From Streptomonospora wellingtoniae (lineage in GTDB: Bacteria; Actinomycetota; Actinomycetes; Streptosporangiales; Streptosporangiaceae), in contig NZ_JAVREK010000019.1 of assembly GCF_031845375.1 (NCBI RefSeq), forward strand, positions 1 through 64,000: a stretch of 64,000 bases of DNA, given 5' to 3'. Both the position numbers and the translations under genes were made by a program. Under the pieces are notes generated by a model that saw only the letters and a program-made list of their open reading frames with translations, did no database searches and was not told the DNA's origin. Below, in pieces: positions 1 to 17,976 of this stretch (the stretch's first letter is position 1; the number at the start of each line of letters is the position of its first letter).

Positions 1-2
1 TC

Positions 3-3000
3 GCGGGCGCGGGTCTGGCGCGCGGCTACCACGGCCGTGCCGGGCTGACCGCCGAGCGGTTCGTGGCCGACCCGTTCGGCCCGGTGGGCACCCGCATGTA
101 CCGCACCGGGGATGTGGTGCGTTGGAGTCGCGCCGGGGAGCTGGAGTATCTGGGCCGCTCCGACTTCCAGGTGAAGGTCCGCGGGTTCCGCATCGAACTC
201 GGCGAGATCGAGACTGTCCTCGCCGGGCACCCCGGGATCGCCCAGGCCGTGGCGGCGGTGCGCGCCGGCGAAGGCGCCGACGCGTCGGTCGCCGCCTACA
301 TCGTGCCCGCTCCCGGCGCAGCTCCGATCGACCCGGCGGCGGTGCGCGCGCACGCGGCGGCGCACCTGCCGGACTACATGGTCCCCTCCGCCGTCGTGGT
401 GCTGGAAGGGCTCCCGCTGACCGCCAACGGCAAGACCGACCGGGCCGCACTGCCCGCGCCCGAGCGGCACGAGACCGCCGGGGGCCCCGGGCGAGCGCCG
501 CACACGCCCGAGGAGGAGGCCGTCTGCGCCGCGATCGGCGAGGTGCTGGACACCGGCGAGGTCGGCGCCGACGACGACTTCTTCGCACTCGGCGGCCACT
601 CCCTCGCCGCGGCCCGCGCCGCCAACCTGCTGCGCACCCGCCTGGGCGCCGAAATCGGCGTACGCGACCTGTTCGAAGAGGCGACCCCGGCCCGCATCGC
701 CGCGCGCATCGCCGACAGGGTGCGGACCGCCGCCGGCGCCCGGCCCGAGCTGGCCGCCCGGCCGCTGCCCGACAGCGTCCCGCTCTCCGCCGAACAGCGG
801 CGGCTGTGGCTGCTGCAGACCGGCGGGGCGGCCCCCGGAGGCGCCTACAACGTGCCCTGGGCGCTGCGGATCAGCGGCGCTCTCGACGCCGCTGCCCTGG
901 AGCAGGCGGTGGCCGACGTGCTCGCCCGCCACGACGTGCTGCGCACCGGATTCCCCCGGCGCGCCGACGGCGAGCCCGAGCAGCGCGTGGTCCCCCTCGA
1001 CCGGCTGCCCCGGCCGCTGGTGGCGGTGGAGACCGCGGGCGACGAGCCCGCCGAGTCGCTGGACCGGGCCGCGCGCGAGCCCTTCGACCTGGTCGGCGGT
1101 ACACCCGCGCGGTTCACCCTCTTCACCGACGGCGGCGAACGGCACATGCTGCTGGCGGTGTTCCACCACATTGCGGTGGACGAGTGGTCGCAGGCGCCGT
1201 TCCTGCGGGATCTGGATGCGGCTTACCGTGCGCGGTGTGCGGGCGGGGCTCCGGGGTGGGAGCCGCTGCCGGTGCAGTATGCGGATTATGCGGTGTGGCA
1301 GGCCGAGGTGCTGGGTTCGGTGGAGGATCCGGGCAGCAGGGCGGCCCGCCAGCGGGGGTTCTGGCGGGAGGCTCTGGCGGGGCTGCCCGAGGAGGTGGCA
1401 CTGCCCGCCGACCGGCCGCGGGCCGCCGCGCCGACGGACGAGGGCGGCACCGCGGCGTTCGGGATCCCCGCCGATCTCGTCCGGGCACTCACCCGCCTGG
1501 GCCGCGACCGCGCCGCCACGCCGTTCATGGTCCTGCAGTCGGCGGTGGCCGTGCTGCTGCACCGCATGGGCGCGGGGGACGACATTCCGCTGGGGACGCC
1601 CTCCACGAGCCGCACCGACGAGGCGCTGCACGACGCCGTGGGCATGTTCCTCAACACCCTGGTGCTGCGCACCGACCTGTCGGGCGACCCCGGCTTCGGC
1701 GAGGTCGTGGAGCGCGCCCGCGCGTTCGCGGTGTCGGCGTTCGCCAACGCCGACCTGCCCTTCGACCGGGTCGTCGACGCCCTCAACCCCGTGCGCGCGG
1801 CCGGGCGCAACCCGCTGTTCCAGGTCATGGTCAGCCACCAGACCCGCCCCGAGCTGGACGGCGGACTGTTCGGCGCCGATGCGGCCGTCGACGACGCCGT
1901 GAGCCGCACGGCCGCCCGCTTCGACCTGGAGTTCGAGTTCGTGGAGCGCCCGGGCGAGGACGGCATGGAGTTCGCCGTCCGCTACGCGGCCGACCGGTTC
2001 GACGCCGAGACCGTCCGCGACCTCGGCGACCGGCTGCTGCGCCTGCTCGCCGCGGGTGCCGTCGATCCGGACCGGCCGGTGGGCGACCTGCCGCTGCTGG
2101 CGGAGGGGGAGTGGGACCGGCTGGTGGTGGGGGCGGAGGCGGCGTCCCACCCGGTGGTCGAGGAGACGCTGCCGGAACTGCTCGCCCGGGGTGCGGGTTC
2201 GGATGCCGTGGTGGTCGGTGCCCGCGGGGGTGATCTTTCGCGTGGTGAGTTCGATGCGCGGGTGTTCCGGTTGGCGCGGGAGCTGATCGCTCGTGGTGCG
2301 GGTCCGGAGTCGGTGGTGGCGGTGGCGCTGCCGCGGTCGGTGGATCTGGTGGTGGCGCTGCATGCGGTGGTGTGGGCGGGTGCGGCCTATCTTCCGGTGG
2401 AGTTGGATCAGCCGGGTGAGCGGGTGGCGTTCGTGCTGGAGGACGCGCGTCCGGCGCTGGTGGTCTGCCGCAGCGAGGACGCCCCGGACCTGCCCGGGGA
2501 GCCAGCAGTGCCGCGGCTCGTACTGGACGACCCCGCCACCGCGGAGCAGGTGGAGAGCCGCGACGCGAGCCCTCTCGCCGACGCGGAGCGCGCGGTGGGG
2601 CTGCGGGGCGGGCATCCGGCCTATGTCATCTACACGTCGGGTTCCACGGGCCGTCCCAAGGGTGTGGTGGTCTCGCACCGGGCGATCGCCAACCGGTTGG
2701 CGTGGATGCAGGGTGCCTACGGGCTCGGTTCGGACGACCGGGTGCTGCTGAAGACGCCGGTGTCCTTCGACGTGTCGGTGTGGGAGCTGTTCTGGCCCTT
2801 CGCCGCGGGCGCGGGCCTGGTCGTCGCGGCGCCGGGAGGGCACCGCGATCCCGGATACCTGGCCGGGCTGATCCGGGACGCGGGCGTGTCGGTGTGCCAC
2901 TTCGTGCCGTCGATGCTGCGCGTGTTCATCGAGGAACCGGAGGCGGGGGGCTGCACGTCCCTGCGCCGCGTCTTCGCCTCGGGCGAGGAACTGGGCGCCG

Positions 3001-5491
3001 ACGCCGCCCGCCGGTTCCGGGACCTGCTTCCGCGCGCGGCGCTGGCGAACCTGTACGGCCCGACGGAGGCGGCGGTGGACGTGACCGCCTTCGACACCGG
3101 CGCCGAATCCGACCGGTTCTTTGGGCCGGGGGTGCCGATCGGGCGGCCCGTGTGGAACACCGGTGTCTACGTCCTCGACCACCGCCTCGCTCCGGTCGCC
3201 GCCGGCGTGCAGGGCGAGCTGTACCTGGCGGGCGTGCAGCTGGCGCGGGGCTACACCGACCGGGCGGGGCTGTCGGCCGAGCGGTTCGTGGCCGACCCCT
3301 TCGGCCCGGCGGGCACCCGCATGTACCGCACGGGCGACGTGGTCCGGCGGGACCGCGCGGACCGGCTGGAGTACCTGGGCCGCTCGGACTTCCAGGTGAA
3401 GGTGCGCGGCATGCGCATCGAGTTGGGCGAGATCGAGCACGCCCTCACCGCCTTCGGCGGGGTCGGTGGCGCCGTCGTCACCGCACGGCGCAGCGCGGCG
3501 GGCGCCGACCGGCTCGCCGCCTACGTGACGCCCGCCGCCGGAGCGGGCGCCCCCGACCCCGCGGCACTGCTGCGCCGGCTCGCCGGTCGGCTGCCCGAGC
3601 ACATGGTCCCCGCTGCGGTGACCGTCCTCGACGCCTTCCCGCTCACGCCCAACGGCAAGCTCGACCGCGCCGCCCTGCCCGAACCCGAGCCCGCCGAGCG
3701 TGCGGGCGGCGGCCGCGACGCGCACGGCCCGCGCGAGGAACTGCTGTGCGGCGCCTTCGCCGAGCTGCTGGGGCTGGAGCGCGTCGCGGCCGAGGACGGG
3801 TTCTTCGCACTCGGCGGCGACAGCATCCTCGCAATCCGGCTCGTCGGCCTCGCCCGCGCCCGCGGACTGGAGCTGACCCCGGCCGACGTCTTCACCGAGC
3901 AGACCCCCGAGCGCCTCGCCCTGGCCGCCGCGAGCACACCCGCCGGGGACGCCGGTGCGCAGGAGGGCGGCCGCGACGACGGCACCGGCGACGTCGAGCC
4001 GACCCCCGTCATGCACTGGCTGCGTGAGCGCGGCGGACCGCTGGACGGGTTCAGCCAGGCCGCCGCCGTCCATACCCCCGCGGGCGCCGATACCGCAAGC
4101 CTGGCCGTCGTGCTGCAGGCGGTGCTGGACGCGCACGCCATGCTGCGCGCCCGGTTGGTCACCGGCGACGACGGATGGCGGCTGCGCGCCGCCGAGCCCG
4201 GTGCCGTCGCGGCCGCCGACGTGCTGGCGCGGCGCGACGCGGCGGGACTGGACGAGGCCGGACTGGCCCGCGCGGCCGCCGACGCGGCCGCCGACGCCCA
4301 GCGCCGCCTCGACCCGCACGCCGGCGCGATGCTGCGCGCGGTGTGGCTGGACCGGGGCGCCGACCGGGCCGGGCGGCTGGTGCTCGTCGTCCACCACCTC
4401 GCCGTCGACGGCGTCTCCTGGCACGTCCTGCGCGCCGGCCTCGCCGCCGCGTGGAACGACGCCTCCTCCGGCCGACCGCCGGTCCTCCCGGCGCCGCAGA
4501 CCTCCTTTGCCCGCTGGGCGCAGCGGCTGTGCGCCGAGGCGGCGACCGCCCGCCGCGCCTCCGAACTGGCCTCCTGGCAGGAGATCACCGCCGTTCCGGA
4601 GCAGCATGCGGCCGCGGAGGCGCGGGCGTTCGGCAGACCCGACCCCGGGCACGACACGGCCGCGACCGTGCGCCGGGTCACCGCATCGCTGTCGGCGTCC
4701 GACACCGCGGCGCTACTGACCCGGGTCCCCGAGGCCTTCCACTCCGGCATCGAGGACGTGCTGCTCAGCGCGCTCGCGCTGGCCGCCGCCGAGTGGCGCG
4801 CAGCGCGCTCCGGCGGCGCGGGCGACGCGGACGCCGTGCTGCGCCTCGCACTGGAGGGCCACGGCCGCGAACAGCAGTTGTTCCCCGGAACCGACGTCTC
4901 CGGGACCGTCGGCTGGTTCACCGCCGTCCACCCCGCGCGCCTGGACGTCACCGGGCTCGACCCCGCCGACGCCCGCACGGGCGGGCCCGCCTCCGGCGAC
5001 GCGCTCAAGCGGGTCAAGGAGCAGCTGCGCGCCCGCCCCGGCGACGGGGGCATCGGCTACGGCCTGCTGCGCTACCTGAACCCCGGCACCTCCGGGGCGC
5101 TTGCCGCAGCCCCCGAGCCGCCGCTGCTGTTCAACTACCTCGGCCGCGTCGCCGTCGCCGGCGAGCACGAGTCGTGGGCGGTGGCGCCGGAGACCGGCGC
5201 TCTGCCGAACGGCGCCGACCCCGGCATGCCCGTGCGCCACACGCTGGAGCTCAACGCGCTCACCCGCGACGGCGCCGAGGGCCCCGTGCTGGCGGCCACC
5301 TGGGCCTGGCCGCAGCGGCTGCTCGCCGAAGCGGACGTGCGCGACCTCGCCGACGCCTGGTTCGCCCAGCTCAGAGGGCTCGTCGCGCACGCCGGGGCGG
5401 CGGAGGCGGGCGGCCACACGCCGTCGGACCTGTCCCTGCCGGACCTCGATCAGGACGAGATCGACGAATTCGAAGCAGAGTGGAGGCTCAC

Positions 5492-5495
<4 letters not shown>
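3..5495 (+). CDS. Nonribosomal peptide synthetase, 5'-truncated by the window: (A)-T-C-A(Ser)-T-E
   Basis: The frame is open from the first bases, so the gene starts upstream. In order: the C-terminal part of an A domain (to about nt 460); a carrier domain with GGHSL (Ser codon near 600); a C domain (about 770-2090); a complete A domain (about 2150-3690); a carrier with GGDS (near 3822); and an epimerization domain (about 4000-5430) with HHLAVDG and FNYLGR. The A-domain pocket, aligned by eye to GrsA, reads DVWHFSLV, which is the established serine code (as in EntF), so this module should load L-Ser and epimerize it to D-Ser. The C domain has HHIAVDE instead of the usual HHxxxDG. The stop overlaps the next NRPS by 4 bp (GTGA). 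The 3' carrier-epimerase pair agrees with the DCL-like C domain that begins the next protein. The siderophore role is inferred from neighbours. Confidence 0.96.
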
Positions 5496-13023
<7,528 letters not shown>

Positions 13024-13027
<4 letters not shown>

Positions 13028-13743
13028 CCGCCGACCACCCGAGCCCCACCGTTTACGCACACCAGCACACCGCCCCCGCGAACGGGGCGGCACCGGAGGT
13101 GACACACGTGTCCGTGCCCGAATCGACCGGCGTCGAGCAGGTGCCCGGCGCAGCGCTCCGCCGCCCCTCGCCCCGCGAGATCCCGGTCGGCGAGGACGTC
13201 CTGGCCGCAGGCCCGCCGCCGACCCCCGTGCTCGCGCCCCCCTACGCCGCGCGTCCGGCGCAGCCGCAGGGGGCCGACCTCGACCGCGTGCACGCCTGGA
13301 TGCACCTGCCGCACGTCGCCCCGTTCTACGGCCAGGCCTGGAGCCGGCGGCGGTGGGCCGAGGAGCTGGCGGCGCAGCGCGCAGGAACGTTCTCGCGGCC
13401 GTTCGTCGTCAGCCGCGACGGTGCCGACCTCGCCTACGTCGAGCTGTACCGGGCCGCCCGCGACGTGGTCGCCCGCCACTACGACGCAATGCCACACGAC
13501 ATCGGCTTCCACATCGCCATCGGCGACCCGCGCCGGACCGGGCGCGGGGTCGGCAAGGAGATCCTCGACGCCTTCGCCGCCGCCGTCTTCGCCGCCGAAC
13601 CGCGGTGCCGCCGCATCCTCATGGAGCCCGACGCCGCCAACGCCGCGGCCCGCCGGGCGGCGGCCAAGGCCGGGTTGGCCTTCCTCGCCGAGGCCGACCT
13701 GCCGCACAAGCGGGCGGCGCTCTACGTCCGGGCGCGGGAGTGA
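13024..13743 (+). CDS. Siderophore-type GNAT N-acyltransferase (Acetyltransf_8/IucB-MbtK-like)
   Basis: The protein has 239 residues and its ATG overlaps the NRPS stop (ATGA). After a Pro-rich N-terminus of about 80 residues comes a GNAT domain of the kind found in aerobactin IucB, AlcB and mycobactin MbtK: HAWMHLPHVAPFYGQAW, then a DIGFHIAIGDPRRTGRGVGKE segment that contains the acyl-CoA-binding loop, and a final YVRAR. These enzymes transfer an acyl group from acyl-CoA to the side-chain N (often N-hydroxy) of Lys or Orn to make a hydroxamate. The tight coupling to the NRPS therefore suggests that at least one residue of the peptide is an N-acylated amine or hydroxamate. No ornithine or lysine monooxygenase lies in this window; it may be upstream. 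The acyl group and substrate are not readable from sequence. Confidence 0.88.
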
Positions 13744-13791
13744 CTGCGTCCGGGCGGCAGAGCGCGACACATGAGCAGGGAAGGGGGCGCC

Positions 13792-15066
13792 GTGGCCGCG
13801 AGGCCGGTGCTGCAGGGCCTGGTCATCGATCTGGCCCCGCTGCGCAGCGGCAGAGGATTCCGGATCGTCTTCGCGGTCCGGCTCATCTCGCTCTTCGGCG
13901 GCGGGTTCCGGCTGGTGGCGCTGCCGATGCAGGTCTACGCCATGACCGGCTCCTCGGCGCTGGTGGCCAGCGTCGCCGTCGTCAACGGCGCGGCCGGCTT
14001 CGGCGGCACCGTCCTCGGCGGGCTGCTGGCCGACCGGCTGGACCGCCGGCGCCTCATGCTGGTCAGTCTGGCCGTGGAGACGCTGGTCGTCGGCATGTTC
14101 GCGGTCAACACCCACCTTCCGGGCGGGCCGCTGCTGGGCGTGGTCTACCTGTGCGCCGCGGTCAACGGCGTCATCGGCACCATGGGCCTGATCGCCCAGC
14201 AGTCCCTGGTCCCGGCCCTGGTGGGCCCGGACCGGCTGCCCGCCGCCGGGGCCCTGTTCGCGGTGACGGCCCAACTGGGCGCGGTGGCCGCGCCGGCGCT
14301 GGGCGGTGTCCTGATCTCGCTCGGCGGCGTCGGCTCCGGCTACCTCGCCACCTGCGCGATCGCCGCCGTGGCCACGGGGGCGGTGTGGTTCGTCCCGCCC
14401 ACGCCCGCCGGGACCGCGGCCGGCAGCGAGCCCGCGCTGCGCGCGGTCGCCGACGGGCTGGCGTTCGTCGCCCGCCACCCGGTGGTGCGGCCGCTGCTGC
14501 TGCTCGGGTTCACCCAGGTGCTGTTCACCATGCCCACGGTGCTGATCCCCGAGTTCACCGACCGCGTGCTCGGCGGCGACGCGGCCCTGGCCGGGCTGCT
14601 CTACACCGCCCCGGCGGCGGGGGCGCTGCTGGCGTCGCTGACCAGCGGCTGGACCGGAAGCGTCCGCCGCACGGGCGCGATCGTGCCCGCGGCGGTGGCG
14701 CTGTGCGGGATCTCGGTGGTGCTCCTCGGCCTCGGCCGCACCGCGGTCGCGGCGCTGGCTGCGCTGGTCCTGCTGGGGTGCTGCCAGGCCGTCGAGGAGA
14801 TCCTGCGCTACTCGCTGATCCAGGCGCACACCCCCGACGCCCTGCGCGGCCGGGTCAACAGCGCCTGGCTGGCCCAGGCCACGGTCGGCGGGTCGCTGGG
14901 CGCGTCGCTGATGGGCGGGCTCGCCGCGGTGCTGGGCCCGGCGGCGGCGCTGGTGGCGGCCGGCGCTCTGGGGGCGGTGCTGGTCGGCGCGATCGCCCTG
15001 ACCGCGCCGGGTCTGCTGGCCACCCGGGGCGTCGCTCCCGCACTTCCCGACGACATGACCCATTGA
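13792..15066 (+). CDS. EntS-like MFS siderophore exporter 1
   Basis: An MFS protein of 424 residues with about 12 hydrophobic helices. It resembles the enterobactin exporter EntS (MFS_3): LVIDLAPLRSGRGFRIVFA at the N-terminus, GGLLADRLDRRR as the loop 2-3 motif, and LRGRVNS late in the protein. I chose the GTG at 13792 because AAGGGGG lies about 6 nt before it; an in-frame ATG at 13771 is the alternative and has no clear ribosome site. It probably exports the completed siderophore across the inner membrane. It is close in sequence to the second MFS gene at 15393, and the two flank mbtH. An iron box begins directly after its stop, so the gene itself is likely read from the upstream NRPS promoter. 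Confidence 0.9.
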   Translation: MAARPVLQGLVIDLAPLRSGRGFRIVFAVRLISLFGGGFRLVALPMQVYAMTGSSALVASVAVVNGAAGFGGTVLGGLLADRLDRRRLMLVSLAVETLVVGMFAVNTHLPGGPLLGVVYLCAAVNGVIGTMGLIAQQSLVPALVGPDRLPAAGALFAVTAQLGAVAAPALGGVLISLGGVGSGYLATCAIAAVATGAVWFVPPTPAGTAAGSEPALRAVADGLAFVARHPVVRPLLLLGFTQVLFTMPTVLIPEFTDRVLGGDAALAGLLYTAPAAGALLASLTSGWTGSVRRTGAIVPAAVALCGISVVLLGLGRTAVAALAALVLLGCCQAVEEILRYSLIQAHTPDALRGRVNSAWLAQATVGGSLGASLMGGLAAVLGPAAALVAAGALGAVLVGAIALTAPGLLATRGVAPALPDDMTH

Positions 15067-15085
15067 TAAGGTAAGGCTTTCCTAA
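15067..15085. promoter_or_regulatory. Iron box (IdeR/DmdR1-type operator) before mbtH
   Basis: TAAGGTAAGGCTTTCCTAA matches 15 of 19 positions of the actinobacterial iron box TTAGGTTAGGCTCACCTAA. It lies immediately after the exporter stop and 18 bp before the mbtH start, so it should give iron-repressed transcription of mbtH and the genes downstream. The identity of the repressor is inferred. Confidence 0.8.
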
Positions 15086-15103
15086 AATGAAAGGAGCTGC
15101 AGC

Positions 15104-15316
15104 ATGAGCAACCCGTTCGACGACACCGAGGGCCGCTTCCTGGTGCTGGTCAACGACGAGGACCAGCACTCGCTGTGGCCGGAGTTCGCCGAGGTGCCCG
15201 ACGGCTGGCGCCGGGTGCACGGGCCCGCGGACCGCGAGGCCGCACTGGCCTACGTCGAGGAGAACTGGACCGACCTGCGCCCGCGTAGCCTGCGCGTGGC
15301 GATGGGCGAGGAGTGA
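15104..15316 (+). CDS. mbtH: MbtH-family NRPS A-domain chaperone
   Basis: A 70-residue MbtH-like protein with the family signature: NPFDD near the start, VNDEDQHSLWPEF, VPDGWR, then NWTDLRPRSL at the end. MbtH proteins bind adenylation domains and are needed for their solubility or activity. This one sits within the siderophore locus and presumably serves the two upstream synthetases. AAGGAG at 15091-15096 is a strong ribosome site 7 nt before the ATG. An iron box directly upstream gives it its own iron-controlled promoter. Length and motif order are normal for the family. Confidence 0.96.
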   Translation: MSNPFDDTEGRFLVLVNDEDQHSLWPEFAEVPDGWRRVHGPADREAALAYVEENWTDLRPRSLRVAMGEE

Positions 15317-15392
15317 GCCGAACGACCCGCGGCAGCGGCGCCCGCCGGTGCGCCGCGCGCGGGCGGGCGCCGACCTCCGCGGGGGCGCGGCC

Positions 15393-16757
15393 GTGAAACT
15401 GCGCGACGCACTCATCGACCTCACCCCGTTGCGGGTCAGCCGCGCGTTCCGGGTTGTGTTCACCGCGCGGCTCATCTCCGTCTTCGGCCTCGGCTTCGCG
15501 CTGGTCGCGCTGCCGATGCAGGTCTACGCGGCCACCGGGTCCTCGGCCCTGGTCGCCGTGGTCAGCGCCGTCAACGGGACCTCGATATTCGGCGGCACGC
15601 TGGTCGGGGGAGTGCTGGCCGACCGGTTCCCCCGCCGCCGGCTGATCGTGGCCGGCCGCGCGTCCGCCACGGTCGCTTTCACCGGCCTCGCGCTGAACGC
15701 GCTGTGGGCGCCCCAGGGCGGCGCTGCGGCCTTCGCGCTGATCTGCCTCTGCGCGGCGCTGAACGGCTTCGCGGGCACCTTCAGCACGGTGGCGCTGCAG
15801 GCGGCCGTTCCCGGGCTGCTTCCGCGCGACCGGCTGCCCGCCGCCGGGGCGCTGCTGGCGCTGACGGGCCAGCTCGGCTCCATCGCCGCCCCCGCCCTGA
15901 GCGGCGCCGTCATCGCGCTGTGGGGCTACCCCGCGGTCTTCGGCATCACGGCCGCCGTCTGCGCGGTGACCACGGTGCTGGTGCTGCGCCTGCCGCCCCT
16001 GGAGCCGACCGGCGCGGGAGGCGGCGAGCAGGCCCGGGGGACGGCATCCGCCGCGATCGACGGGATGCGCTTCGCCGTGCGGCACCGCACGGTCGGTCCG
16101 CTGCTGGCGCTCGGGTTCGTCCAACTGCTGTTCGCCACGCCCTACGTCCTCATCCCGGAGTTCACCGACACCGTCCTGCACGCGGGTGAGACCGCCGCCG
16201 GGCTCCTCTACTCCGCCTCCGCCGCCGGAGCGGTCCTGGCCTCTCTCACGAGCGGGTGGACGCGCACCGTCCCGCGCACCGGAACGGTGCTGCTGGTCGC
16301 GGTGGGGGGCTGCGGCCTCGCCTCGGCCGGGTTCGGTGCCTCGGGGCAGCTGGCGCTCGCGCTCGCGGCGCTGACGGTGCTCGGCTTCGCCGAGATCGTC
16401 GAGGAGATCCTGCGCTTCGCCCTGCTCCAGTCGCACACACCCGATGCGCTGCGCGGCCGCGTCAACAGCGTCTGGACCGCCCAGAACACCGCGGGCGGAG
16501 CACTGGGCTCGCTCGCGCTGGGGTCGCTGGCGCCGCTGATCGGGGCCGGTGCGGCCGTCGTGGCCGGCGGCGCGGTGACCGCGGTCCTGGTGGCGGTGCT
16601 GGCGGCGGCCGCACCCGGGCTGCGCCGAGCCGTCGTCGCGGGCGCCGAAGACCAGGGAGCGGACACGGACGCGGGGCCGTCCGCTCCGTCCATTCCGCGC
16701 TCGGCCCCGGTCGCACCTGTGCGCGGAGCTCCGGAGGACCCGGGGATGTCAAGTTAG
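15393..16757 (+). CDS. EntS-like MFS siderophore exporter 2
   Basis: An MFS protein of 454 residues, paralogous to the exporter at 13792 throughout: LIDLTPLRVSRAFRVVFTARLIS, VALPMQVYAATGSSALVA, VLADRFPRRR and TPDALRGRVNSVW all have near-identical counterparts there. I placed the start at GTG 15393 because the protein then begins just as its paralogue does; an earlier in-frame GTG at 15348 is possible, and neither has a strong ribosome site. The C-terminus ends in about 50 polar, Pro/Ala-rich residues lacking in the paralogue. It is likely a siderophore exporter or an exporter of a precursor form. Its stop codon lies inside the next iron box. Confidence 0.88.
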   Translation: MKLRDALIDLTPLRVSRAFRVVFTARLISVFGLGFALVALPMQVYAATGSSALVAVVSAVNGTSIFGGTLVGGVLADRFPRRRLIVAGRASATVAFTGLALNALWAPQGGAAAFALICLCAALNGFAGTFSTVALQAAVPGLLPRDRLPAAGALLALTGQLGSIAAPALSGAVIALWGYPAVFGITAAVCAVTTVLVLRLPPLEPTGAGGGEQARGTASAAIDGMRFAVRHRTVGPLLALGFVQLLFATPYVLIPEFTDTVLHAGETAAGLLYSASAAGAVLASLTSGWTRTVPRTGTVLLVAVGGCGLASAGFGASGQLALALAALTVLGFAEIVEEILRFALLQSHTPDALRGRVNSVWTAQNTAGGALGSLALGSLAPLIGAGAAVVAGGAVTAVLVAVLAAAAPGLRRAVVAGAEDQGADTDAGPSAPSIPRSAPVAPVRGAPEDPGMSS

Positions 16758-16772
16758 CCTAACCTAAGCTAA
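16754..16772. promoter_or_regulatory. Iron box before the siderophore-interacting protein gene
   Basis: TTAGCCTAACCTAAGCTAA; read on the other strand it matches 14 of 19 positions of the iron-box consensus. It overlaps the stop of exporter 2 and lies 81 bp before the ATG of the ferric-siderophore reductase, consistent with iron-dependent repression of that gene. Confidence 0.7.
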
Positions 16773-16853
16773 AGTGCGCCAAGGAGCCCGGACCGCCCCT
16801 CGGACCGGGCGCGGCGCGCGGTCCGCACCCGACGACACCAGGAGTGATGTGCC

Positions 16854-17675
16854 ATGACCACCGTCCGCGACCCCCGCGTGGAGTTCTATCCCCTGCGCTC
16901 TCGGACCCTGGAGGTGCGCACGGCCGAGCGCGTCACGCCCGCGATGATCCGCGTGGTCCTCACCGGCTCCGACCTGGAAGGGTTCCGCAGCGACAACTAC
17001 ACCGACCACGTGAAGCTGTTCTTCCCCGACGAGCGGACCGGCGAGCTGCACCTGCCGCGGTTCGACGACGACGGCCGGTGGAACATGCGCGCGCCCGAGC
17101 TGGTCTACCGCGACTACACGGTCCGCCGCTTCGACGCCGGCGCCGGCGAGCTGACGATCGACCTCGTCGCCCACGACCACGGGCCGGGCGGCCGCTGGGC
17201 GGCGCGCGCCCGCCCCGGTGACCGGCTCGGTGTCCTCGGCCCGCGCGGTACCCACCACATGGACTACGGCTTCGACTACTACCTCATCGGCGCCGACGAG
17301 ACGGCCCTGCCCGCGGCCGCCCGCTGGCTGGAGCAGGAGCTGCCGCGCGACGCGCGCGTGCTGGCGTTCCTGGAGGTGGCCGACGCGGGTGAGGAGCAGG
17401 AATTGGACGTCCCCGCGGGCGCTTCCGTGACCTGGCTGCACCGCGACGGCGCGGCCCCCGGCAGCACTGTCCTGCTGGAGAGCGCCATCCGCGGCGCCGA
17501 GCTGCCGGACGGCCGCGGGTTCGCCTGGTGCGCGGGCGAGGCCACGACCCTCAAGCCGATCCGGCGGTACCTCAAGGAGGCGGGCTTCGAACGCGGCACA
17601 AGCCTCGACGTCGACGGCTACTGGCGGCGCGGTACCAGCAACCACGACCACCACGACGCCGCCGACGACGACTGA
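16854..17675 (+). CDS. Siderophore-interacting protein (FAD-dependent ferric-siderophore reductase, ViuB/SIP family)
   Basis: A cytoplasmic flavoprotein of 273 residues. The N-terminal half is an FAD-binding beta-barrel with the flavin motif RDYTVRRF; the C-terminal half is the SIP NAD(P)H domain with GEATTLKPIRRYL and the terminal DGYWRRG segment typical of the family. It reduces imported Fe(III)-siderophore so that iron is released. AGGAG about 10 nt before the ATG supports the start. It follows an iron box and closes the siderophore locus. The C-terminus has an unusual Asp/His-rich tail (NHDHHDAADDD) that could bind metal; this is only an observation. The substrate is presumably the peptide made by the adjacent NRPS. 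Confidence 0.94.
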   Translation: MTTVRDPRVEFYPLRSRTLEVRTAERVTPAMIRVVLTGSDLEGFRSDNYTDHVKLFFPDERTGELHLPRFDDDGRWNMRAPELVYRDYTVRRFDAGAGELTIDLVAHDHGPGGRWAARARPGDRLGVLGPRGTHHMDYGFDYYLIGADETALPAAARWLEQELPRDARVLAFLEVADAGEEQELDVPAGASVTWLHRDGAAPGSTVLLESAIRGAELPDGRGFAWCAGEATTLKPIRRYLKEAGFERGTSLDVDGYWRRGTSNHDHHDAADDD

Positions 17676-17976
17676 AGGCCGGGTCCGGGTCGGCGGGGGG
17701 CGCGGCGGTCGGGCGGGTTCTGCGGCGGTCGGGCGCGCGGGCCGCTCGGCGTCCGTACGGGCCCGGATGCACATGCACCGACCCCGATGCGCACGCGCGG
17801 ACCGGCGCGCACTACCCTCGGGGGCGATCGCGGAATTCGGCGCGTATCGGGGGCGTTTTCGGAATCGTCCGGCGCTGCGCGCCGCCGCGGTGCTTCGGAC
17901 GCCGCCACGAGCGTGCACGGGACCCTGTTCCAGGGCCTGTAGTCATACCGCAGTGAGGGAAACGAGGTAGGAGATC
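17676..17976. other. Gap of about 300 bp upstream of panD
   Basis: No gene is supported here. The first 100 bp are low-complexity G/C runs. The second half is somewhat more AT-containing and presumably holds the panD promoter, but I see no clear consensus element or strong hairpin. Confidence 0.4.
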
